64,000 bases of DNA from Arthrobacter sp. efr-133-TYG-118 (GTDB lineage: Bacteria > Actinomycetota > Actinomycetes > Actinomycetales > Micrococcaceae). Positions 50,020 through 58,846 of the stretch are shown in pieces. The notes under the pieces are model-generated. The model did not search any database and was not told the DNA's origin. It worked only from the letters and a program-made list of their open reading frames with translations. The stretch is from the NCBI RefSeq assembly GCF_030209755.1, contig NZ_JARVRH010000001.1:62001-126000 (forward strand), read 5' to 3'. Each line of letters opens with the position of its first letter. Position 1 is the stretch's first letter. The translations under genes were made by a program, and so were the position numbers.

Positions 50020-51090
50020 ATGGCAGAAAACATCGAGGGAACGCTCATTTGGACAGGTGCGTACACCGCGGACAGCGACGGGCACGGAACGGGCATAGGC
50101 GCAGTTGCGGCGCGTGAAGATGGCAGCCTTGCTTGGCTGGGCACCGCCGTCGAAGCGCCGTCGCCGTCGTTCCTTGCCGTGCACCCCACCCTGCCGGTGG
50201 TCTATGCCGTAGCCGAGGCCGCGCAGACGGTCCGGGCGTACCGGAGGACCGGGCCGTTCGGCCTTGAACCCTTGGGCGAGGCCTGGCCGGCCGGAGCTGC
50301 TGCCTGCCACGTCGCCGTCGACCCTTCCGCGCGCTTCATCGTGGTCGCCTGTTGGGGCGACGGCAACGTGCTGCTGTACGGGATCGACGACGGCGGTGGC
50401 ATCACCTCGCGCTTTGCCGCGCCGCCGGCGAAAGACCCGCACGCCAGCGTCGACGGCGGCATCGACATCGCCACGGGCGGCCCGCGGGTGAGCCGCGCCC
50501 ACGCCAGCCTCATGCTTGAGGACGGCCGGATCATGACCACCGACCTCGGCTTCGACCTCGTGCGGGTGTGGAACTATTTCCCCGACACTGGCCTGCTTCC
50601 CGACCACCAAGTCGCACTCCCCATGGGCAGTGGCCCTCGGCACTTGGTCCAGCACCCCTCTGCCGACGCCGTCTTCGTGGTGACCGAGTACTCCATCGAA
50701 GTGGTGGTGCTCCTGCCCGGCGCGGACGGCCGCTTTGTGCTCCACCGCCGCGGTCCCGCGACGTTGGGTGGCGCAGCCGACGGCGATGCAGCCGCCGAAA
50801 TCGCACTGTCGCCGAACAATCGCTTCGTCTACTCGGGCATCCGGGGCTCCAACCGGATCTCGGTACTGGCCGTCGAAGGCAGCGGAACCCGGCTCCGTCC
50901 CGTGGCTGATGTCCCCAGCGGAGGAGACTGGCCCCGCCACCACCTTGTCCGCGACGGCTGGCTCCACGTCGCGCACGAGCGTTCCAACCAAGTCACCACG
51001 TTCGCGCTGGATCCTGCCACCGGCATCCCGGGCGAAGTCTTCGACCAGCTGAACGCGGGTTCCCCCACCGCGTTGGTCGTTGCTCCCTGA
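50020..51090 (+). CDS. lactonase family (6-phosphogluconolactonase-like) beta-propeller protein
   Basis: A 356-aa seven-bladed propeller of the PgL/muconate-cycloisomerase-like family: WTGAYTADSDGHGTGI, FLAVHPTLPVVYAV, HVAVDPSARFIVVACWGDG, RVSRAHASLMLEDGR with the conserved His/Asp region, GSGPRHLVQHP, LSPNNRFVYSGIRGSNRIS. Family members hydrolyse sugar lactones. It closes the AKR operon, so the operon may handle an oxidised sugar in which a lactone is opened after reduction/oxidation (inference). No signal peptide. Confidence 0.88.
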   Translation: MAENIEGTLIWTGAYTADSDGHGTGIGAVAAREDGSLAWLGTAVEAPSPSFLAVHPTLPVVYAVAEAAQTVRAYRRTGPFGLEPLGEAWPAGAAACHVAVDPSARFIVVACWGDGNVLLYGIDDGGGITSRFAAPPAKDPHASVDGGIDIATGGPRVSRAHASLMLEDGRIMTTDLGFDLVRVWNYFPDTGLLPDHQVALPMGSGPRHLVQHPSADAVFVVTEYSIEVVVLLPGADGRFVLHRRGPATLGGAADGDAAAEIALSPNNRFVYSGIRGSNRISVLAVEGSGTRLRPVADVPSGGDWPRHHLVRDGWLHVAHERSNQVTTFALDPATGIPGEVFDQLNAGSPTALVVAP

Positions 51091-51103
51091 GAGGCTGATC
51101 GAT

Positions 51104-51152
51104 GCGTGAGATCTCGGCCCTTTCGCGACCCCAAAGAGGCGAGATCTCACGC
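51104..51152. terminator. bidirectional hairpin between the lactonase gene and malQ
   Basis: A perfect 13-bp stem GCGTGAGATCTCG (51104-51116) with CGAGATCTCACGC (51140-51152). The 23-nt loop itself contains CTTT/AAAG pairing. It separates two converging genes. Confidence 0.75.
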
Positions 51153-51165
51153 CTCGATGCGGCGC

Positions 51166-53385
51166 CTAACCCCGCACGGCCTCGTCCACAGCAGCGAGCA
51201 AGGAGTTGAACCGCGGGTTCTCGTCCAGGTCATCGATGAGTACGGCACGGCCGCGTTCGTCGGCTAGTGGCACTTGCCAGTTGGGGTAGACCTCCGAGGT
51301 CGTACCGGGCTGGTTCTGCACCCTCCGCTCCCCCACGGCGTCCACCAGCGCAACGCCCAGCAGGACCGATGGCGCAAGGGCCAGCAGCCGGTGCAGCGCC
51401 TCAATGACCTGCTCCTCGCCAAGCTCCTGGCTGCCGCGGTCGAATGTGGCAGTGTCGAATCCGGCAGGCAACAGGCCCCGTTCCCGCAGCAACCCCATCA
51501 TCTTGTCCAGGCTGGCCTCGTGCTCGGCCCGCTCCTCGGCCACGCTTCGTTCAAGCAAGCCCAGTTGACTCCGGAGTTCCACGTGATCGCCGGCTAGGTA
51601 CCCGGCGGTCGGGGGGAGGTCGTGGGTGTTGACGCTGGCAAGGGCCTGCGTTCGGTAACGTTCGGGCGGCAGAGGCGAGTCGCCGTCGTACTCGAACCAG
51701 AGGATCGACGTGCCCAGGATGCCGCGGGCCGCGAGATAGTCCCGCACCCACGGTTCGAAGACGCCCAGGTCTTCGCCGATGACCACCGCGCCCGCGCGGT
51801 GCGCTTCCAGAGCGAGGATGCCGATGAGGGCCTCGTGGTCGTAGCGGACATAGGCGCCGTCGCGAGCGGAGTTGCCGGCGGGCACCCACCACAAACGGAA
51901 CAGCCCCAAGATGTGGTCCACACGAATTCCGCCGGCATGGCGAAGGACGGTGGAGAGCATCGCACGCAACGGCGCGTAGCCCGCCTCGGCCAAACGGACC
52001 GGGTGCCACGGCGGCTGGTTCCAGTTCTGGCCGAGCTGGTTGTACATGTCCGGAGGGGCGCCCACGCTGACACCCGGCGCGAAGCTGCTGCGCAGGGTCC
52101 AGGCGTCGGCGCTGCTGAGGTCCGCTCCGACGGCGAGATCGTGCACAACTCCCAGCCGCATGCCGGAACGCTTCGCGGCGGCCTGGGCTGACTCGAGCTG
52201 CTCATCGCAGATCCACTGAAGCCAACGGTGGAACCCAATCCGATCGGCCAATGTCTGCCGCATCGATTCAATCTTGGGCGAACCGAGGGTGGCCGCCGGG
52301 TCCTGCCAGAAGGGGTCCTCCGGCGACCGGTCTTCGCGCATGGCGCACCAAAGGGCGAAATCGTCCAAGCCTGGGCCGGACTCACGGCAGAATTCCTCGA
52401 AGGCGCGCTGCCGGGCCGGAGAAAGCTTGACCGTGTGAAGGAGTTCCAGGGCAGCGAGTTTGGCGGCGAAGATCTGGTCCCGGTCCAGCCGTTCCGCGTC
52501 CTTGTTGAGTGCGTGGACGTGATCCAGCAGCCGGTCCACCGCGGCCCGCTTCCGGGGCTTGACATATGCCAATTCGGGAATTTCTTCAATGCGAATATAA
52601 ATGGGGTTGAAGAACCGCCTGGTGGACGGAGAATACGGCGACGCTTGAACCGGAGGCACAGGATCCGCGGCGTGCAGCGGATTCACCAGGACATAGTCAG
52701 CGCCGCGGGCGCCGGCCAACGACGCCAAATCGGCCAGGTCCGCGAAATCCCCGATACCCCATGAGCGCTTGGAGCGCACGGAGTACAGCTGCGTTGCGAG
52801 TCCCCAGCCACGCCGTTCTTCGAGCTGTGCCGCGGTCTGCAAGTTTGCTGGAACCACGGCGAGCACCGCGGTGGCCGTCACGCCGTTGGACTCGGCCGTG
52901 AGCGAGTGCCAGCCGAGTGGCAAACCGGCCGGCACCTCAAAGGTGGCACGGCCTGTGGGCACTCCCTCCACGTCGCGCGGCGGCGCCCAGTCCTCCTGCT
53001 GGGTGGCAGCGAGTTCCGTTCCGTCCTCGAGCGAGATCGACAGGCGGGCCGGCGAACCGTCGCGGACGTGCACATGAACCGTCGCCGTCGTTCCCTCCTG
53101 GACGACGACGGCGGGCGGCAGCATCCGTCGCCACGGCGCCACTTCCACGTCCGCGAGGGCCGCCTCGATCTGCTCGTCGGAATGGGCGGCCACTCCCAGT
53201 GCGCCCAGCACCTGGACCAGCGTGGTGGGTGAAACGTCGTGTTGCAGCCCGTCCCAGCCATGGAACGAGGTCCCGACCCCATGAGCGTCCGCGAGCCGGT
53301 GAAGCAGGTCCTCGTCAATGGCGGTGTTCGGGGCGGGTGGCATCGCCGTGGGGTCGGTGGCGTGCTGGATGGGAGTGTTGGTCAT
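51166..53385 (-). CDS. malQ: 4-alpha-glucanotransferase (amylomaltase)
   Basis: A 739-aa GH77 enzyme that transfers glucan segments between maltodextrins in the cytoplasm. After an N-terminal extension typical of actinobacterial MalQ (residues ~1-190) come WGIGDFADLADL, the nucleophile Asp in GGIRVDHILGLFRLWWVP, the acid Glu in VIGEDLGVF, and VNTHDLPPTAGYLAGD with the third carboxylate. Length fits the long MalQ type. The start MTNTPIQHA has GAGGCGGA upstream. It lies alone on its strand with no glycogen genes in view. Confidence 0.95.
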   Translation of the reverse strand: MTNTPIQHATDPTAMPPAPNTAIDEDLLHRLADAHGVGTSFHGWDGLQHDVSPTTLVQVLGALGVAAHSDEQIEAALADVEVAPWRRMLPPAVVVQEGTTATVHVHVRDGSPARLSISLEDGTELAATQQEDWAPPRDVEGVPTGRATFEVPAGLPLGWHSLTAESNGVTATAVLAVVPANLQTAAQLEERRGWGLATQLYSVRSKRSWGIGDFADLADLASLAGARGADYVLVNPLHAADPVPPVQASPYSPSTRRFFNPIYIRIEEIPELAYVKPRKRAAVDRLLDHVHALNKDAERLDRDQIFAAKLAALELLHTVKLSPARQRAFEEFCRESGPGLDDFALWCAMREDRSPEDPFWQDPAATLGSPKIESMRQTLADRIGFHRWLQWICDEQLESAQAAAKRSGMRLGVVHDLAVGADLSSADAWTLRSSFAPGVSVGAPPDMYNQLGQNWNQPPWHPVRLAEAGYAPLRAMLSTVLRHAGGIRVDHILGLFRLWWVPAGNSARDGAYVRYDHEALIGILALEAHRAGAVVIGEDLGVFEPWVRDYLAARGILGTSILWFEYDGDSPLPPERYRTQALASVNTHDLPPTAGYLAGDHVELRSQLGLLERSVAEERAEHEASLDKMMGLLRERGLLPAGFDTATFDRGSQELGEEQVIEALHRLLALAPSVLLGVALVDAVGERRVQNQPGTTSEVYPNWQVPLADERGRAVLIDDLDENPRFNSLLAAVDEAVRG

Positions 53386-53522
53386 GTCCGCCTCGTCTGC
53401 GATGTGATTCGTCCGAAGGTGCATACCGCCCCGCGTGCAACTCGAGCGAGGCAACTGGTTCCGATTATTGCAGGGCGGTGGGGGCAGTCGCAGTTATTCC
53501 GACAGCATGACGCCCCAACCCG

Positions 53523-53676
53523 AAACCCTCGCTCACATATACGCCCCCAACCCGAAACGCTCGCTCACATCATGTGAGCGAGCGTCTGTCGTGGAACCGA
53601 CATATCTGAGCGAGCGTCGGAAAATCCAAACCCTCGCTCACAAACAATCGCCAAAACCCAAACCCTCGCTCACATA
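53523..53676. repeat. array of CTCGCTCACAT repeat units, 32-bp register
   Basis: The 323-bp gap 53386-53708 holds six units. Two forward AAACSCTCGCTCACAT units are at 53523 and 53555, two inverse (GAGCGAGCGT at 53576 and 53608), and two forward AAACCCTCGCTCACA at 53628 and 53660. Each same-orientation pair is 32 bp apart. The remainder of the gap is the malQ leader (53386-53522). Confidence 0.88.
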
Positions 53677-53708
53677 CGTCTGGGCGCGGCGTGGTACATG
53701 ATTGAGCT

Positions 53709-54737
53709 ATGGACGCCGTAGACGCGCTCAACGAAACCGCCTTCTGGCTGGAACGGGAACTCGCGGACGGCTTCAAGGTCCAGGCGTTCCGCCGCGCTGC
53801 GGGCATCATCGCCGGACTGAGCCAAGAGGAACTGGCTGCACGAGTCATGGATGGCCGCCTCAAGCGAACCAAGGGAATCGGCAGCCGGACCTTCGATGTG
53901 ATCAGCCAGGCCCTGGGCGGCGCCGTTCCGGACTACCTAGAGAACCTCCGCCGTCGTGGGGCCGAACCCTTGGTCAACGGTGGGCACGAGCTAAACGCCG
54001 AGCTCCGGGGCGATCTGCACAGCCACAGCGACTGGTCGGATGGTGGCTCGCCGATCGAGGTCATGGCCGCCGCGGCTCGTATTCTCGGACGCGAATATGT
54101 CGCTTTAACCGATCACTCCCCCAGCCTCACCATCGCCAACGGACTCAGCCCCGAGCGTTTGATGGAGCAACTCACGGTCGTGGATGGGATCAACGAGCGA
54201 TACGGCCAGGAGCCCGGATTCCGGTTGTTGGCCGGAATCGAGGTGGACATTCTTGAAGACGGCGAGTTGGACCAGTCCGCGGAACTGCTGGGCCAACTCG
54301 ATGTTGTGGTGGCAAGTGTCCACTCGAAGCTCCGATCCGACAAACGGTCGATGACTCGGCGCATGCTTGCCGCCATCGAAAACCCCCACACGAACGTCCT
54401 TGGGCACTGCACCGGCCGCTTGGTCAAAGGATCACGAGGAACACGGCCCCCGTCGGAGTTCGACGCAGAAAAAGTATTCGCGTCGTGCGCAGAACGCTCA
54501 GTCGCCGTCGAGATCAACTCGAGGCCCGAACGCCAAGACCCGCCGGACGAATTGATTCGTATTGCCCTCGACGCTGGCTGCCTTTTCAGCATCGACAGTG
54601 ACGCGCATGCCCCGGGCCAGCTCGATTTCCTGCAATACGGTGCCGAGCGGGCGCAAGCCAACGGCGTACCCGCCGATCGCATCGTTACGACGTGGCCATT
54701 GGACCGGCTTCTGGAGTGGCTCCAGCCCAAGCTATAG
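53709..54737 (+). CDS. PHP domain-containing protein
   Basis: A 342-aa protein: an N-terminal helix-hairpin-helix-like region (residues ~1-85, TKGIGSRTFDVISQAL) joined to a PHP phosphoesterase domain with GDLHSHSDWSDGG near 100, LTDHSPS near 138, an Asp/Glu segment LLAGIEVDILEDGELD, VASVHSKL, LGHCTGR, and SIDSDAHAPGQLDFL. The metal-binding His and Asp residues are all visible. It resembles the C-terminal half of bacterial DNA polymerase X (PolX-type HhH-PHP) without the polymerase domain; possible roles are DNA end processing or small phosphoester hydrolysis. Confidence 0.9.
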   Translation: MDAVDALNETAFWLERELADGFKVQAFRRAAGIIAGLSQEELAARVMDGRLKRTKGIGSRTFDVISQALGGAVPDYLENLRRRGAEPLVNGGHELNAELRGDLHSHSDWSDGGSPIEVMAAAARILGREYVALTDHSPSLTIANGLSPERLMEQLTVVDGINERYGQEPGFRLLAGIEVDILEDGELDQSAELLGQLDVVVASVHSKLRSDKRSMTRRMLAAIENPHTNVLGHCTGRLVKGSRGTRPPSEFDAEKVFASCAERSVAVEINSRPERQDPPDELIRIALDAGCLFSIDSDAHAPGQLDFLQYGAERAQANGVPADRIVTTWPLDRLLEWLQPKL

Positions 54738-54850
54738 CCCGCCGTCGCCGCCAACTATTTAATGCCCGACGGCGACTTCCGCACCCAGCGCCGACCCCCG
54801 CCGTCGACCCCCGGCGATACAACTGCAGGAGGGTTGACAACTATAGCCTC

Positions 54851-54900
54851 ATAAGAGAGCGAGCGTCGTCGATTTTCCCGCCATAAGAGAGCGAGCGTCG
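54851..54900. repeat. two AGAGAGCGAGCGTCG repeat units, 32-bp register
   Basis: ATAAGAGAGCGAGCGTCGTC begins at 54851 and again at 54883, 32 bp apart, in the gap between the converging PHP and nickel-permease genes. It is a variant of the GTGAGCGAGCG family. Confidence 0.82.
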
Positions 54901-55929
54901 TCAGGGCTTCCCACTGAGCGCCGCGCGGACCCGGAACCGCACGGCCGAGACTGCCCACACGACGGCGAACAGCGCAATCAGCACCAACCCTGCGTCGCCG
55001 AGGTCTATCTCGCCCAGCCAGGTGGTGACAGGATCGGTCAGCCCGAGGACAGAGTTGAGGAAGCCGCCCAGCGTGATGACCGAGATGAAGAGCGCCGAAA
55101 AGGCCGAAATACCGGTGATGATGGCGTTGAATCCAAGCTTGCGCTGGGGATCGTGGATGGCGGACTTGTACATTCGCATCATGGCCACGCCGTTGACGGA
55201 ATCGCAGAGCGTCATGGCCGCGGTGAAGGCCAGCGGCAACGCCAGGAGGGCAAGAACCGAAACGCCCGCGAGCGACGCCGCCGTCGTGAGTACCAGCAGC
55301 CCGATGGTGGTGGCTGTGTCGAAGCCAAGCCCGAACAAGAAGCCGATCACGTAGATGTTCCGCGGACGCTGGACCTTGGATAGCGGCTTGGCCAAGAGCC
55401 GCGCGATGAACCCTTTGGTTTCGAGGTCGTCGACGGCGATCGCGCCGCCCGCCTGGGCGGCGCGATACAGCTGCATCGTGCGGAGGAAGGCAGACCCGTT
55501 GAAGATGCCCATGGCCAGGAGGAAGAGCCCGGAGACGCCGCTGCCGATTAGCCCCAGCACGAGGTGTCCGGTGGTGCCGTCCTCCATGAGCTGGCCCACC
55601 AGGCTGGCGCCGCCAACCACCATCACACCGGCCAGAACTACCACTGAGCTGTGACCCAGGCTGAAGGCGAAGCCGACGCTCACGGGATCCTTGCGCTGTG
55701 CCACGAACTTTCGTGTGGAATTGTCGATCGCGGCGATGTGGTCCCAGTCGTAGCTGTGCTTGATACCGGCCACATATGCCGTCAGCACGAGGCCGAGCGC
55801 GATCGGCTGCCCTCCACCGGCGCCACCCACAAGCAGGAGAACGACGGCGGCAAGGTGCAGGAGGACGACCGAACCGAACATGAACGCGAGGCGCGACTTC
55901 ATCGGGAGATGCTCACGCCGGCGGTACAT
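54901..55929 (-). CDS. HoxN/NixA (NiCoT) family nickel/cobalt permease
   Basis: A 342-aa membrane protein with about eight segments. The NiCoT signature is in TM2 as KHSYDWDHIAAIDN (family form HxxxDHI), with LGHSSVVVL, IYVIGFLFGLGFDTATTIGL and LPLAFTAAMTLCDSVNG. These permeases import Ni2+ (or Co2+) with high affinity. It follows ureD by 24 bp in the urease operon, which fixes nickel as the likely cargo. Start at ATG 55929 with GGAG at 9 nt; ATG 55902 (MKSRLAF) is an alternative. Confidence 0.93.
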   Translation of the reverse strand: MYRRREHLPMKSRLAFMFGSVVLLHLAAVVLLLVGGAGGGQPIALGLVLTAYVAGIKHSYDWDHIAAIDNSTRKFVAQRKDPVSVGFAFSLGHSSVVVLAGVMVVGGASLVGQLMEDGTTGHLVLGLIGSGVSGLFLLAMGIFNGSAFLRTMQLYRAAQAGGAIAVDDLETKGFIARLLAKPLSKVQRPRNIYVIGFLFGLGFDTATTIGLLVLTTAASLAGVSVLALLALPLAFTAAMTLCDSVNGVAMMRMYKSAIHDPQRKLGFNAIITGISAFSALFISVITLGGFLNSVLGLTDPVTTWLGEIDLGDAGLVLIALFAVVWAVSAVRFRVRAALSGKP

Positions 55930-55953
55930 CGAGGCGAACTCCGAGTGAGGTCA

Positions 55954-56991
55954 TCAGTACTTCCTGAGGTTCAGCGGCGCCCTGCCATACCAGCGTTCGC
56001 GCAAAAGGCCGGTACAGGCAGCAAGCAACCGATTCAGTTCCTCGGTGCCGTTCGAGAGGGATCGAAGGACCAGTCCCGTTGTGCCCGCAAGTGTCCGGGT
56101 CAACGACAAGCCCGAGTACGCCTCATACCCCGTGGTCAGCCGGTGCAGCTCATCGGCGAGCGCCTGGTCAACCCGCGGATCCACCACAATGAGCGATCCC
56201 AGGTGGCTGTACCCCTCCATGAAGCCCATTCCGGTCACATCGCCCAGCGGCGGCCGGATCAGGAGGTTGTCGAGCGCAAGCAGCACCGCGCCGTCGTCGC
56301 TCTCCACTTGGATTTCGTTCCGTAGGCGGAGTTCCCGGTACCGGAAGGAGGCGGCGTCCGGCGACCAGCCGGGAGTGATGACTTCCGCCATGATGAGGCT
56401 CGACGTCGGATGCACAGTGATGCGCGTATTCTGCCGATAGCTGGCCTCCCGGTAGGCAATGAGCTGGTCGGGAGCCAACTCCAGTTCCGCCCCCTCCCCC
56501 AGGCGGATCGTCATCCGCTGCTCGGCAAAGGACCCCGGAGTCCGATAAATCTTCGTGGCCGACTGAGTGGTCAAAAGCAACGACGCCCCGGCCTCGACCT
56601 CCACATCCACAACATAGAGATCCGCCCCCAAATACGCCCCGCCCGGATTGACCACGACATAACAAACCTGCCCGGACCCATCCAAGTAGTGCGGCCTCAA
56701 AACCCGCAAGGCACCCTGATGAAACTGCTGCACGGCCACGGATCGTCCTGCACGCAAAGCGACCCGCAGGCTGAGCTCGCCCATCGGCGAGTTGCTCGAA
56801 GAGGCGGCGAAGCCGGATTTGGGGGCCGCGGCGTGGCGGGCACCGCGGGGGGCCCACTGCTGCGAGGGCCCCGACCAGAGCTTGCGAGGGTTGGGAGCGG
56901 CTGGGGACGGGCACGGCCCAAAATCCGGCGGAGCCGCCGGAGGTGACCCATCCGCCGGTGAGAGCTCAGCCGCCGTAGCCGTCGTGCTCAT
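55954..56991 (-). CDS. ureD: urease accessory protein UreD/UreH
   Basis: A 345-aa scaffold protein that delivers nickel to apourease with UreF and UreG. The core from [18 protein letters not shown] through [69 protein letters not shown] and the C-terminal RAPLNLRKY matches UreD. Residues ~1-70 are an Ala/Pro/Ser-rich extension not present in typical UreD (about 270 aa). The ATG overlapping the ureG stop is used; an internal ATG (MGELSLRV) is an alternative. Confidence 0.92.
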   Translation of the reverse strand: MSTTATAAELSPADGSPPAAPPDFGPCPSPAAPNPRKLWSGPSQQWAPRGARHAAAPKSGFAASSSNSPMGELSLRVALRAGRSVAVQQFHQGALRVLRPHYLDGSGQVCYVVVNPGGAYLGADLYVVDVEVEAGASLLLTTQSATKIYRTPGSFAEQRMTIRLGEGAELELAPDQLIAYREASYRQNTRITVHPTSSLIMAEVITPGWSPDAASFRYRELRLRNEIQVESDDGAVLLALDNLLIRPPLGDVTGMGFMEGYSHLGSLIVVDPRVDQALADELHRLTTGYEAYSGLSLTRTLAGTTGLVLRSLSNGTEELNRLLAACTGLLRERWYGRAPLNLRKY

Positions 56992-57605
56992 GGCGCTAGG
57001 TCGAGCATCAGGACGTCGTGCCGCATCCATGCGATGACCTTGTCGAGCCCTTCGTCGGTTTTGAGGTTTGTAAAGCAGAACGGCTTGTCGCCGCGGAATT
57101 CCTTGGAGTCCCGTTCCATGACGGACAAGTCTGCGCCGACGAACGGGGCGAGGTCGGTCTTGTTGATGATGAAGAGGTCCGACTTGATCATGCCTTGGCC
57201 GGCTTTGCGGGGGATTTTCTCTCCTTGGGCGACGTCGATGATGTAGATCGAGAAGTCCACGAGTTCGGGGCTGAACGTGGCGGATAGGTTGTCGCCGCCG
57301 GATTCCACGAAGATGACCTGCAGGTCGGGGTGCCGTTTCTTGAGTTCCTCGATGGCCGCCGTGTTCATGGAGGTGTCTTCACGGATGGCGGTGTGCGGGC
57401 AGCCGCCCGTTTCGACGCCGATGATGCGGTCCTCGGGCAGGATGCCGTTGGCCGCGAGGATTTTAGCGTCTTCGATCGTGTAGATGTCGTTGGTGATGGC
57501 GGCCATGGAGATTTCCCGGCTCATGTGGCGGGTCAGGCGCTCAACGAGCTGCGTCTTGCCGGCACCTACCGGGCCGCCGATGCCGATCTTGATGGGTTCA
57601 GGCAT
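56988..57605 (-). CDS. ureG: urease accessory GTPase UreG
   Basis: A 205-aa SIMIBI GTPase that drives nickel insertion. The P-loop is [17 protein letters not shown] at ~7, with the nickel-binding Cys-Pro-His in [12 protein letters not shown] near 68, [15 protein letters not shown] and the base-recognition INKTDLAP. Length is exact. It overlaps ureD as ATGA and follows ureF by 16 bp. Confidence 0.97.
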   Translation of the reverse strand: MPEPIKIGIGGPVGAGKTQLVERLTRHMSREISMAAITNDIYTIEDAKILAANGILPEDRIIGVETGGCPHTAIREDTSMNTAAIEELKKRHPDLQVIFVESGGDNLSATFSPELVDFSIYIIDVAQGEKIPRKAGQGMIKSDLFIINKTDLAPFVGADLSVMERDSKEFRGDKPFCFTNLKTDEGLDKVIAWMRHDVLMLDLAP

Positions 57606-57621
57606 GTGTCCTCCTATGGTT

Positions 57622-58290
57622 CTAGCTCATGAACATGCGCGCACGTTGCCATTCGTGCCGCATCTGCGAAATTTCCAGCCCGGGGCTGACGGCTCCGAAG
57701 TCGTCCCAGCTGAGGTGCTGGACATGTTCGACGGCGGCAGCGACGTCGTCGTGCGCCTTGCGCAACAGCCGCTGCCCGGAGTTCTGGCCGAGCGGGATGG
57801 CGCGCACGGCGTTCTGCGTCAGTGAGGTGACCGCCGCGAAAAGGTAAGCGGCGAGCGCTCCTTCGAACGGCACGCCCAGCGAGCGCGCGACGACGGCGAA
57901 CGCCAGCGGCTGATGACCGGCAGCCCGGCCCGTGGTCACGAGAGTCCGGTAGGCCTCCAGCGCGGCCGACGGAAAGACTTCGGTCCCGATCTCGATCAGC
58001 CGCCCGCCCATTTTGGTACTGGCCTCCCGAACCTGCCGAGGCAAGAGCTGAGCACTCAAATGAGCATCAAGCCCAGCTAAGTCAAAACCCTCATAAAGGA
58101 ACCGAATAGCCAAGCCGTCGGAATAGGTCAACTGCTGCCCCACAAACGCAGACAGCCAGTTGCCGAATGAGGCTTCATCGCGAACCAACCCGCGATCGAT
58201 GTACGTCTCAAACCCCAAAGAATGAGCAAACGCCCCGGTAGGCAACGCGGAGTCAGTGAGCTGCTGAAGCGCCAGCTGATAAGAAGTCAT
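57622..58290 (-). CDS. ureF: urease accessory protein UreF
   Basis: A 222-aa all-helical protein that activates Ure[77 protein letters not shown]. The start MTSYQLAL has GAGGGGGG upstream, whereas the longer frame lacks one. Confidence 0.95.
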   Translation of the reverse strand: MTSYQLALQQLTDSALPTGAFAHSLGFETYIDRGLVRDEASFGNWLSAFVGQQLTYSDGLAIRFLYEGFDLAGLDAHLSAQLLPRQVREASTKMGGRLIEIGTEVFPSAALEAYRTLVTTGRAAGHQPLAFAVVARSLGVPFEGALAAYLFAAVTSLTQNAVRAIPLGQNSGQRLLRKAHDDVAAAVEHVQHLSWDDFGAVSPGLEISQMRHEWQRARMFMS

Positions 58291-58347
58291 GCCACCCCCC
58301 TCAAGGCGAGACGACAAAACAGCCAACCCGACCATCGGCCCAGAAGA

Positions 58348-58827
58348 CTAGTGCGTGTGTTCAGCATGGCGGAAAGGCACCGGCATTACGCGTTCCTGGC
58401 GCTCGTACGGCACGCCGACGTGTTTGAGGTAGTCCTCGACCGTGTGGTCGTACTGGCACACCATGACTTCGGCCCCGTACTCGGACGCCGCGTCGAAGAA
58501 CTGGGCCTGCAGGTGCCGGTTGCCGAGGGAGTGCGCCACGACACCCATTTCGTAGATGCTGCGGGCGGCGATGATCAGGACGTCGCTCGGTAGCACGGAC
58601 ACCACGATCAGGTTCGCATCCTCGACGGCGAGGATGTCGCCGTCGCGCAGGTCTCCGGAGCCGGCCGGGAGGCGGATGCCGAGCTCCTTCCCGTGGTCCG
58701 TGGTGACGCGTTGGATGCGTTTGACCAGCTGAGCGCTGGGCAGCACGACCTTCTCCTTGTGGAGGCCGGCATACTGTTCGGGATCGGGCAGCTCGTGCAG
58801 GTTGCCGAGGATCTTTTCGATGATCAT
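58348..58827 (-). CDS. ureE: urease nickel metallochaperone UreE
   Basis: A 159-aa nickel chaperone: VVLPSAQLVKRIQRVTTDHG, GDILAVEDANLIVV, EMGVVAHSLGNRHLQAQF with the metal-binding His, YDHTVEDYLKHVGVP, and a short His-containing tail (RHAEHTH). The tail has fewer His than Klebsiella-type UreE. The ATG has GGAGGAG at about 6 nt. It sits 19 bp after ureC. Confidence 0.95.
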   Translation of the reverse strand: MIIEKILGNLHELPDPEQYAGLHKEKVVLPSAQLVKRIQRVTTDHGKELGIRLPAGSGDLRDGDILAVEDANLIVVSVLPSDVLIIAARSIYEMGVVAHSLGNRHLQAQFFDAASEYGAEVMVCQYDHTVEDYLKHVGVPYERQERVMPVPFRHAEHTH

Positions 58828-58846
58828 GTGGTTCTCCTCCGGCGGT

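Noticed and set aside
53435..53701. 88-codon frame in the malQ-PHP gap
   Set aside because: It consists almost wholly of the CTCGCTCAC repeat units and has no domain.
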